Shown here piece by piece: positions 58,007 to 64,000 of a DNA stretch of 64,000 nt (position 1 is the first letter of the stretch; every line of letters begins with the position of its first letter). This DNA comes from Hydrogenophaga sp. PAMC20947 (GTDB lineage: Bacteria; Pseudomonadota; Gammaproteobacteria; Burkholderiales; Burkholderiaceae_C), in contig NZ_CP039252.1 in assembly GCF_004795855.1 (NCBI RefSeq), forward strand, positions 3,224,001 to 3,288,000, in the 5' to 3' direction. The notes below the pieces were generated by a model that saw nothing but the letters and a program-made list of their open reading frames with translations, was not told the DNA's origin and did not search any database. The translations under genes were made by a program, and so were the position numbers.

Positions 58007-60361
58007 TCACGCCGGGGGCAAGTCCTGCAGTACGCCATCCATGCGCCGCTGCAGCCGGTAGGGCGGCAAACCCCGCAACATGCGCTTGCCATACGACTGA
58101 CGCAACAGGCGGTCGTCGTAACAAACCACCACCGCCTCGTCGGTTTCCGTGCGCAAGGCCCGCCCGGTCCACTGCAACAGGCGTGCGCCCGTGGCGGGCA
58201 CCACGAGCTCGCTGAACGGGTCGCGCCCTTGAGACTTGAGCCAGTCCGCGCGGGCCTGGCCCACCGGGTCGCTGGGCGAGGCAAATGGCAGCTTGGTGAT
58301 GAACACCCACTCGCACAGTTCGCCCGGCAGATCCAGCCCTTCGCCAAACGACTGCAAGCCAAACAGAATCGACGCCTGGCCATCGGCCACGCGCTCGGCA
58401 TGGCGCTTGAGCAATTGCATGCGGGACGCATCGCCCTGGACCAGCACCTTGTCGCGCAGCGCGCTGTGCATACCGCGCTCGAGCAGCTCTTGTGCGCGCT
58501 TCATCTGGGCCTTGCTGGTGAACAACACCAGCGCACCCCGCAGAACCTGGGTCAGGTCGTCCATCAAGGCATCGAGCATTTCTCGCGTATAGCCCTCTAC
58601 GTCTTTGGGATCGGCCCGCGTCTGCACCACCACCAGGCGGCCTTGGGTCGCATGGTCGAACGGACTTTGCACCTCGCGGGCCTGCACGTCATCGTCAAAC
58701 GCCAGGCCCGACTCGTGCAGAAAATGGTCGAAGCTGCCGCAGGTGGTCAACGAGGCCGAAGTGGCCACCGCTGCGCGCACGTTGCGCCACAGGTGGGTGC
58801 GCAACAGGCTGCCGGGCTGCAAGGGGCAGGCATGTGCGGTGAGGGTGACCAGCCCGCCCTGTATGCCCGCTTCGAGCCATTTCGCCAACGGCGGTTGTCC
58901 GCTGGCGGGCTCTTGCAGCCACAGCTCGGCCGTGGCCTGCAGGTGTTGCAAGCGCGGCGCCAACACGCCCAGGCGGCTGTAGAGTTTCGCGCAGCGAGCG
59001 GCATCGCCCGGGTTTTCGCGGGCATTCGCTTTGAGCTGCGTGGCCAGCGCTTCCATGACTTTCAGCAGCGCACTGGATCGGGTATGCAACTGGGCCACCG
59101 TCTCCATCCACTCGGCCGGCAAGGCCCCGCCTTCGAAGCGTTCGACCACTGGCGCGCCTGCGCGGTCAAAGCCGCCCCGGGCCACGGGCGCACGGGCCGC
59201 GCGCCCCGTGAGCTGATCCCAGGCCGGCAACGCGCCCACGCGCGCCATCGCCAGCCGTGCCAGCTCGCTTTGAGCACGCTTGAGCTCTTGCGCAAACACA
59301 GCCACGTCTACACCCGGCGTTGCCTGCAGCGCGCCAGCCACCTCTTCCACCGCACGCGGCAAGCGGTCCAGCCACTGGCTGCGCATGAGATCCATGCTTT
59401 CGGTGAACTGTCCCTGGGCCACTGCACCGAGGTGGTGGGCTTCGTCGAACACCACATAACAGTCTTGCGGCGCGGGCAAGGCATGCAGGCCCAGCGTGGA
59501 CAGGAACAGGTCGTGGTTCACCACAATCACCTGCGATTGCGCCAGGCGCGCGCGCGCCTGGTAGTAGCTGCAGCTGTTGTAGCTCGGGCAGTGGCGCGCG
59601 GTGCAGGTGTGGCGCTCGGCGGCCACGGGGCTCCAGAGTTCACCGTCGGGCGGGTCGTCAAGCCGGTCGCGATCGCCATCCCAGGCGCCACTGTCGAGCT
59701 GAGCCGTCCACTGCGTGTATTGCTGGGCGCGCTCGGTCCAGCGCTCAGCGGCTTTCGCGCTCGCCGCCGCGCTGGCGACGGTGTGGGCGGCCAGGGCATC
59801 GGGCGCCTGGCTGAGGCTGTCGCTGGCGTCGTCGCTTTCAAAGAGATCGGCGCTGGCCGCGTCGCCACCGCTCAGTTGATCCAGCTTGAGGCGGCACACA
59901 TAACGCCCTCGCCCTTTGGCCAGGGCGTAAGTAAACGGTTGCGGCAAGGCTGCCGACAAGGCCGGCAGGTCTTTGGCCATGAGTTGCTCTTGCAGTGCAA
60001 CAGTCGCCGTGGAAATGATCACGCGCTTTTGCTGCGCGAGCGCCAGCGGGATCACGGTTGAGGCATACGCAGCCGACTTGCCCACACCGGTGCCCGCCTG
60101 CACCACCGCAATGGCACGTTCTTCGGGCGGCGGCGCCGAAGCATCTGCGTCGGCGCTGGGCCAGCTGACCAGACTCAAGGTCTCGGCAATGTGCGCGGCC
60201 ATTTCCCGCTGGCCCGGCCGCGAGCGAAAGCCCGAGGCGTGGGCCACCAGATGGTCGAAAGCGCCCAGCGCCAAGGCTTCGCGCGCCAGCGGGCCACTGG
60301 GGGGAGCGGGCGGCGACACCAGCGTGGGGTCGGGCGAAGAGGAGGTGGGCAAAGACGACAT
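58007..60361 (-). CDS. dinG: DinG-type ATP-dependent DNA helicase
   Basis: 784 residues. SF2 5'-3' helicase of the XPD/DinG group, with an iron-sulfur cluster. Walker A G-T-G-V-G-K-S-A is at about residue 90, the cysteines of the cluster are in R-Y-V-C-R-L and H-T-C-T-A-R-H-C-P-S-Y-N-S-C (about 155-280), and the DEAH box is in V-F-D-E-A-H-H-L-G (about 308). Motif VI is at about 750 (Q-W-T-G-R-A-L-R). DinG unwinds R-loops and other structures. A Ser/Pro-rich N terminus precedes it. Divergent from the patatin gene. Confidence 0.93.
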   Translation of the reverse strand: MSSLPTSSSPDPTLVSPPAPPSGPLAREALALGAFDHLVAHASGFRSRPGQREMAAHIAETLSLVSWPSADADASAPPPEERAIAVVQAGTGVGKSAAYASTVIPLALAQQKRVIISTATVALQEQLMAKDLPALSAALPQPFTYALAKGRGRYVCRLKLDQLSGGDAASADLFESDDASDSLSQAPDALAAHTVASAAASAKAAERWTERAQQYTQWTAQLDSGAWDGDRDRLDDPPDGELWSPVAAERHTCTARHCPSYNSCSYYQARARLAQSQVIVVNHDLFLSTLGLHALPAPQDCYVVFDEAHHLGAVAQGQFTESMDLMRSQWLDRLPRAVEEVAGALQATPGVDVAVFAQELKRAQSELARLAMARVGALPAWDQLTGRAARAPVARGGFDRAGAPVVERFEGGALPAEWMETVAQLHTRSSALLKVMEALATQLKANARENPGDAARCAKLYSRLGVLAPRLQHLQATAELWLQEPASGQPPLAKWLEAGIQGGLVTLTAHACPLQPGSLLRTHLWRNVRAAVATSASLTTCGSFDHFLHESGLAFDDDVQAREVQSPFDHATQGRLVVVQTRADPKDVEGYTREMLDALMDDLTQVLRGALVLFTSKAQMKRAQELLERGMHSALRDKVLVQGDASRMQLLKRHAERVADGQASILFGLQSFGEGLDLPGELCEWVFITKLPFASPSDPVGQARADWLKSQGRDPFSELVVPATGARLLQWTGRALRTETDEAVVVCYDDRLLRQSYGKRMLRGLPPYRLQRRMDGVLQDLPPA

Positions 60362-60521
60362 GCAGAAATGAACCGGTCAAGCCCCCAGGGTGCCTGGGGC
60401 CAAACCCTGATTGTGACCCGACGCGCGCCCACAGCCCGCGCTCGACACCATAGACCGGCACAATGGCCGTGGTCGCCCTCCCCTTGTGACCTCGACACAC
60501 GCCTTCTTCGATTGCCGCTCC

Positions 60522-61619
60522 ATGCCCCGTACCCCAGCCCCCCGCACCACCACCCCTTCGCCCGCCACACACAAGCAGCAGCTCGATCTCGCCCTGCAAG
60601 GTGGCGGATCGCACGGCGCCTTCACCTGGGGCGTGCTCGACCGCTTGCTGGAAGACGAGATGCTGGAGATCGCCGGCGTCAGCGGCACCAGCGCGGGCGC
60701 CATGAACGCCGTGGCCATGGCCGCTGGCCTGATGGAGGGCGGCCGCGAAGGCGCCCGGGCGACCCTGCGCCGATTCTGGCAACGTGTGGCCGAAAGCTCG
60801 CCCTTTCACCAGCTCACCGCTGGACCCTGGGGCAACCTGCTGGGCCCCGACAACCCCTGGCTGCAAGCCTGGACCGCGCCATTGCAGCAGCTCGGCCAGA
60901 TCATGGGCAGCCAGCTCTCCCCGTACCAGCTCAACCCGCTCAACCTCAACCCCCTGCGCGCCATCCTGGAAGACACCGTGGATTTCGAGCGCGTGCGCCA
61001 TTGCGACCGCACCCATCTGTTCATCGCCGCCACCCAGGTCAGCACCGGTGAGCTGCGCATCTTTCGGCAAAACGAGCTCACCGCCGACATGGTGCTGGCC
61101 TCTGCGTGCCTGCCCCTGCTGTTCCAGGCGGTCGAAATCGAAGGCGAGGCCTATTGGGACGGGGGTTATGCCGGCAACCCGAGCTTGCTGCCCCTGATCA
61201 GCGAAACCCCTGCGGACGACCTGCTGCTGGTCCAGATCAACCCCACGCGGCGCGATGATTTGCCCACCAGCGCCAACGACATCCTGGACCGCGCCAACGA
61301 AGTCACCTTCAATGCCAGCCTGCTCAAAGAGCTGCGCACCATCGGCCTGATCAAGGAAGTGATAGAGGCTGCTGGCCGGCCCGACTGCACCTACGACCGC
61401 CCCCTGTTTCGCCGCGTTGACGACCTGCGGCTGCACCGGCTGGAAGCCGACGCGCAGCTCTCCAAATTCGGCGCCGCCAGCAAGAGCCGCACAGGCTGGG
61501 ACTTCCTGTCTCAGCTGCACGACATGGGCCGCCATGCGGCGGATGCCTGGCTAAAGGTACACCGCCAACACCTGGGCAAACGATCAACGTTCGAGCTGCC
61601 TCAATTCCAGCCAAACTGA
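60522..61619 (+). CDS. Patatin-like phospholipase
   Basis: 365 residues. The patatin domain runs from about residue 22 to 230: G-G-G-S-H-G oxyanion motif (about 26), the nucleophile G-T-S-A-G (about 55) and the catalytic Asp in D-G-G (about 213). It probably cleaves acyl esters of lipids. No signal peptide. The GTG at 60486 is an alternative start that adds 12 residues; neither has a clear ribosome site. Followed at 61629 by a broken membrane-sensor remnant. Confidence 0.9.
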   Translation: MPRTPAPRTTTPSPATHKQQLDLALQGGGSHGAFTWGVLDRLLEDEMLEIAGVSGTSAGAMNAVAMAAGLMEGGREGARATLRRFWQRVAESSPFHQLTAGPWGNLLGPDNPWLQAWTAPLQQLGQIMGSQLSPYQLNPLNLNPLRAILEDTVDFERVRHCDRTHLFIAATQVSTGELRIFRQNELTADMVLASACLPLLFQAVEIEGEAYWDGGYAGNPSLLPLISETPADDLLLVQINPTRRDDLPTSANDILDRANEVTFNASLLKELRTIGLIKEVIEAAGRPDCTYDRPLFRRVDDLRLHRLEADAQLSKFGAASKSRTGWDFLSQLHDMGRHAADAWLKVHRQHLGKRSTFELPQFQPN

Positions 61620-61628
61620 GGCTTGGGC

Positions 61629-61865
61629 ATGAAAACCAAAACGCCGGCAACAGGCAGAGCCCACATGCGGTTGCTGACACCCCGTTCCCTGCGACTGCTG
61701 CCGCTGCTGCCCGCCATCGCCACGCTGCTGTTGCTGGGTTTGGTCTTGTGGGCCAATCAGCGCATCGTTGCCCGCGATCTGGCGCAACGGGCCCACTACC
61801 GGGTGTTGTAAAGCGCCAGCACCTTTGCAGACCAGCTTGCTGTTGTGGGGCCTGCCCGGCGCCCT
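61629..61865 (+). pseudogene. Broken N-terminal fragment of a membrane sensor
   Basis: The open part (61629-61811, 60 residues) starts with R-S-L-R-L-L-P-L-L-P-A and a membrane helix (A-T-L-L-L-L-G-L-V-L-W-A), then R-D-L-A-Q-R-A-H-Y-R-V-L followed by TAA. If the TAA at 61809-61811 were CAA, the frame would go on with S-A-S-T-F-A-D-Q-L-A, a normal linker after the first helix of sensor kinases or cyclases; it ends soon at TAA at about 61872. So this is a decayed remnant of an N-terminal half. The C-terminal HK at 63590 is on the other strand. Confidence 0.55.
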
Positions 61866-61872
61866 GCCCTAT

Positions 61873-62331
61873 AAGCAGGTGCTGGACATCGTCTCCGGGC
61901 AGCTGAACTCCTGTGCGGCCAAAACCTCTGGGAGTGAGCACGCCCTCCTCGGGCCTTGCCTGACGGACTCCGAACGAAACCTCCCTGCGACACAGGGCGG
62001 GCCCTTGTTCCCCGTTGGCACTGCGCCGCCCCGGCCATGCACGTGCCCGGCTTCGGCTGCGCAAGCTGAGCAGTTGCCGCACCGTTCGGCAAAGGTGGCA
62101 CCCAGCGCGTGACTGGTCCTGGCGAAGGTCAGCAGCAAAACAAGGCCGCGCATGCTGCCAGCCGGCAGCGGGCTCCAGAAAGGCATGACGGACCGGCCGG
62201 CGGCCGTCGTCGTCGTCTTCTTTGCAGGGGACTTCATGGCTTTTTGGCCCCGACAAATAAACCCCGACCTGTCTGCCTATTGATATCCGACAAACCCAGT
62301 CGTCGGCCTATCGGGCCATACTCCCACTCCC
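61873..62331. other. Region without an intact gene
   Basis: No gene that I can support. A 122-codon minus-strand frame (61869-62237) and a 115-codon plus-strand frame show no known domain; the Cys-rich C-G-N-C-S-A-C motif of the former is the only striking feature. Its composition is high-GC like the rest. The sequence may be a remnant of a decayed insertion. Promoter of the hydrolase likely near 62250-62320 (AT-rich AAATAAACC). Confidence 0.35.
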
Positions 62332-63204
62332 ATGAGCCCCACTGCCATCTTGCTGACCACTCTGGGCTTCGGTGCCGCGCTGATGGGCGCCCGTCACGCT
62401 TTGCACCGAGGTCTGGCGCCACATGCGAGCACCATAGGCGACACACCGCTCGAGCTCGGTCTGTGTGCCCGCGATGTGCGCATCCCTGTGGCGAAGGGCC
62501 AGGGCCTGTTTGCCTGGTATCTGCCCGCACCAACATCGGCCACGCATCCCTCGCCCGCCGTGGTTCTGCTGCACGGCTGGGGTGGTAACGCCAGCACGCT
62601 GCTGCCCGCCGCTCAGGCCCTGCACAGCGCGGGCTACGCCGTACTGCTGCCCGAATCCCGCAACCACGGCCGCAGCGACCGTGGTGGTCACAGCTCCTTG
62701 CCGGCGTTTGCCGACGACCTCGACGCCGCGCTGAACTGGCTGGGCCGGCAGCCTGGCGTGAATGCACAGCGCCTAGCCGCTTTGGGCCACTCGGTGGGCG
62801 CGGCGGCGGTGTTGCTCGTGGCCTCGCGCCGGCCCGGCTTGGCTGCCGCCGTCAGCGTTTCGGCCTTCGCCCACCCGGAGCAGGTGATGCGCCGCTGGCT
62901 GGCCGCAGTCCACGTGCCCTACTGGCCGCTGGGTTGGGGGATCAACCGGTATGTGGAGGCAGTGATCGGTCATCGTTTCCGGGATATTGCTCCGGTGAGC
63001 ACATTGCCGCTGGCGCGTTGTCCGGTGCTGCTTTTGCATGGGCAACAAGACAGCACCGTGCCCGTGGCCGACGCGCACACCCTGATGCAAAACAAAGGCT
63101 GCACCCGAACGACCCTGCTCGAACTCGCCGGCACCCACGAAGGCTTCGACGACCCGGCGCAGGCTGCGCAAGCGGTGATCGAGTTCCTGGGTCTCAATGT
63201 CTGA
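62332..63204 (+). CDS. Alpha/beta-fold hydrolase
   Basis: 290 residues. N-terminal hydrophobic helix (about 4-20), probably a membrane anchor. Hydrolase features: H-G-W-G-G-N-A (about 82) for the oxyanion hole, nucleophile Ser154 in G-H-S-V-G (152-156), acid in H-G-Q-Q-D (about 239) and His in G-T-H-E-G-F (about 268). This is a serine hydrolase of the prolyl-oligopeptidase/BAAT-like group; substrate unknown. Alone between decayed regions. Confidence 0.85.
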   Translation: MSPTAILLTTLGFGAALMGARHALHRGLAPHASTIGDTPLELGLCARDVRIPVAKGQGLFAWYLPAPTSATHPSPAVVLLHGWGGNASTLLPAAQALHSAGYAVLLPESRNHGRSDRGGHSSLPAFADDLDAALNWLGRQPGVNAQRLAALGHSVGAAAVLLVASRRPGLAAAVSVSAFAHPEQVMRRWLAAVHVPYWPLGWGINRYVEAVIGHRFRDIAPVSTLPLARCPVLLLHGQQDSTVPVADAHTLMQNKGCTRTTLLELAGTHEGFDDPAQAAQAVIEFLGLNV

Positions 63205-63469
63205 GGCGCTGCCGGTTTTACGGCCGCCGCCCGGGCTCAAAGCCCTTCTCCCCGCTGAAAGTGCAGAGGTATCAGATCTTGACCGGGCCCTCCCAAGCCT
63301 GAGTCAATATACCCGGCTGCGCATCGGCGGGACGAGACGGCCACGGCTCACAGCGATGCACTGAGCGCTTTGCAGGCGGTATTGGGGTTGCCTGTGGCCT
63401 TGGTGATTGCGCACCCGGCATGCCGCGGCTGATGTTTCAAGTGCCTCAACACGCTCATGAGACGGCGCT
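63205..63469. other. Decayed region, no gene
   Basis: No supported gene. The plus-strand stretch near 63361-63430 translates as A-L-Q-A-V-L-G-L-P-V-A-L-V-I-A and stops, as if a remnant of a longer reading frame. Nothing more can be stated. Confidence 0.3.
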
Positions 63470-63589
63470 CTAGACAGGCGCAAGCCGGGTGATGGCCGTT
63501 TCCGGCATTTGTTGCAGCATTTTCTGGAACGCGTGCATGCCGCGGGCCAACTCGCGCCAGGCGCCGAAGTGTTGTTCGTGGGTGCGGGT
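63470..63589 (-). pseudogene. 39-codon remnant in frame with the kinase
   Basis: After the kinase TGA the same frame stays open for 39 codons to TAG at 63470-63472. It begins T-R-T-H-E-Q-H-F-G-A-W-R-E-L, later F-Q-K-M-L-Q-Q-M-P-E-T-A-I. The codon use and amphipathic look suggest a protein-coding tail. It may be the C-terminus of a lost neighbour, or a readthrough extension of the kinase. Neither shown. Confidence 0.35.
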
Positions 63590-64000
63590 TCAGGGGCTGG
63601 TGAGCGGCACGGTGAAGTAAAACGCCGCGCCCTGCCCAACCGCACCTTCAGCCCGCACGGTTCCACCATGGCGTTGAATCAGACGCTGCACGCTGGCCAG
63701 CCCGATGCCCGAGCCTTCAAATTCGTGGTGCGCATGCAGCCGTTTGAATGGTTTGAACAACTGGTCGACGTACGCCATGTCAAAACCCGCCCCGTTGTCG
63801 CACACGCAAAACTCCACCATGCCACCGGTATGGCCCACCCGCTCAAATACGATCTTCGGCTGCGGCGTCTGGCTGGTGTACTTCCAGGCATTGCCCAGCA
63901 GGTTTTGCAACACCACGCGCATGAGCACCGGGTCGGCCATGGCGCTCATCCCGGGCGCAATCGTCCAGACCACCGCACGCTGCGGATCTTCACGCGCGAT
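63590..64000 (-). CDS. Sensor histidine kinase, C-terminal part (5' end outside window)
   Basis: The open frame enters at the right edge of the window and ends at TGA 63590-63592. The visible 136 residues are a HATPase_c domain: N-L-L-G-N-A-W-K-Y-T (about 43), D-N-G-A-G-F-D-M (about 78), F-K-P-F-K-R-L-H and G-S-G-I-G-L-A-S. It resembles the PAS kinase at 26064 and bacteriophytochrome-like kinases, so the hidden part probably has PAS and HisKA domains. Confidence 0.92.
   Translation of the reverse strand: MAREDPQRAVVWTIAPGMSAMADPVLMRVVLQNLLGNAWKYTSQTPQPKIVFERVGHTGGMVEFCVCDNGAGFDMAYVDQLFKPFKRLHAHHEFEGSGIGLASVQRLIQRHGGTVRAEGAVGQGAAFYFTVPLTSP

Noticed and set aside
57230..60061. 943-codon open frame on the plus strand opposite pstS and dinG
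   Set aside because: It is antisense to two clear genes and has no recognisable domain; long antisense frames are common in GC-rich DNA.
59838..61535. 565-codon minus-strand frame opposite the patatin gene
   Set aside because: It overlaps dinG in another frame and has no family signal.
61869..62237. 122-codon minus-strand frame with C-G-N-C-S-A-C
   Set aside because: It looks vaguely familiar but I cannot name a family; no ribosome site and no clear start, so left as part of a decayed region.
1..64000. Search by eye for CRISPR arrays, tRNA or rRNA genes, integrases and intact insertion sequences
   Set aside because: None seen. Short tRNAs could still be missed by eye, so a covariance-model search would be the test.

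Overview
The window looks like chromosomal DNA of a high-GC betaproteobacterium of the order Burkholderiales, most likely family Comamonadaceae. Supporting this are a PhaM-type polyhydroxyalkanoate granule protein, DUF3567, DUF4148, DUF502 and DUF3108 proteins, adjacent pilT and pilU, many PAS-domain kinases, and a dispersed palindromic repeat of a kind I associate with this family. The genus cannot be fixed from the sequence alone. There are no rRNA, tRNA, CRISPR, prophage or intact insertion-sequence features. Almost every gene is of ordinary core or accessory metabolic type.

Positions 1-7873 hold a catabolic and uptake cluster: the end of an aldo/keto reductase gene, then an apparent operon of SMP-30 lactonase, GntR/FCD regulator, isocitrate/isopropylmalate-type dehydrogenase, Gfo/Idh/MocA oxidoreductase, a three-part TRAP transporter (DctP, DctQ, DctM) and an ABM-type monooxygenase-like protein. 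It probably imports and oxidises a sugar acid or hydroxy acid. A palindrome covering the first start codon is the likely GntR operator. Positions 7985-13673 carry a ProQ/FinO-domain RNA-binding protein preceded by stem-loops, a FIST sensor protein, PhaM, a crotonase, a DksA/TraR zinc finger protein, a small eRF1-like protein and a VOC protein. Positions 13742-17581 hold a fumarylacetoacetate-hydrolase-family gene divergent from an IclR regulator, then DUF3108 and DUF3567 proteins.

Positions 17726-26012 include an AbrB-type membrane protein, a ChaN-like lipoprotein, a zinc-ribbon protein paired with an SPFH protein that has a helix-turn-helix tail, purU, a LysR regulator, a small heat-shock protein with a sigma-32-like promoter, and a solitary GlcD. 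Next are a seven-PAS soluble histidine kinase with its response regulator, a biotinyl/carboxyltransferase fusion, and putA divergent from an Lrp-type regulator. Positions 36532-44688 hold a DUF3617 protein, yggS, the twitching motility ATPases pilT and pilU, a beta-hydroxyacid dehydrogenase, and the conserved block BON lipoprotein - diaA-like - yraN facing rsmI.

Positions 45072-64000 contain a DUF502 membrane protein with a Pat-type acyl-CoA synthetase/acetyltransferase, a DUF457-like membrane hydrolase, a 1513-residue hybrid kinase, a DUF4148 protein, an ECF sigma factor with its zinc anti-sigma factor, a CopD-like protein, pstS with a hexanucleotide repeat at its start, dinG, a patatin, a broken membrane-sensor fragment, an alpha/beta hydrolase and the 3' part of another histidine kinase. 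The most interesting non-coding signal is a four-copy intergenic repeat whose stems differ in sequence but keep their pairing (17624, 38966, 40231, 40324). I found no clearly new multi-gene defence or mobile system. The best candidates for undescribed biology are that repeat, the SPFH-HTH/zinc-ribbon pair and the stem-loops ahead of the ProQ-type gene.
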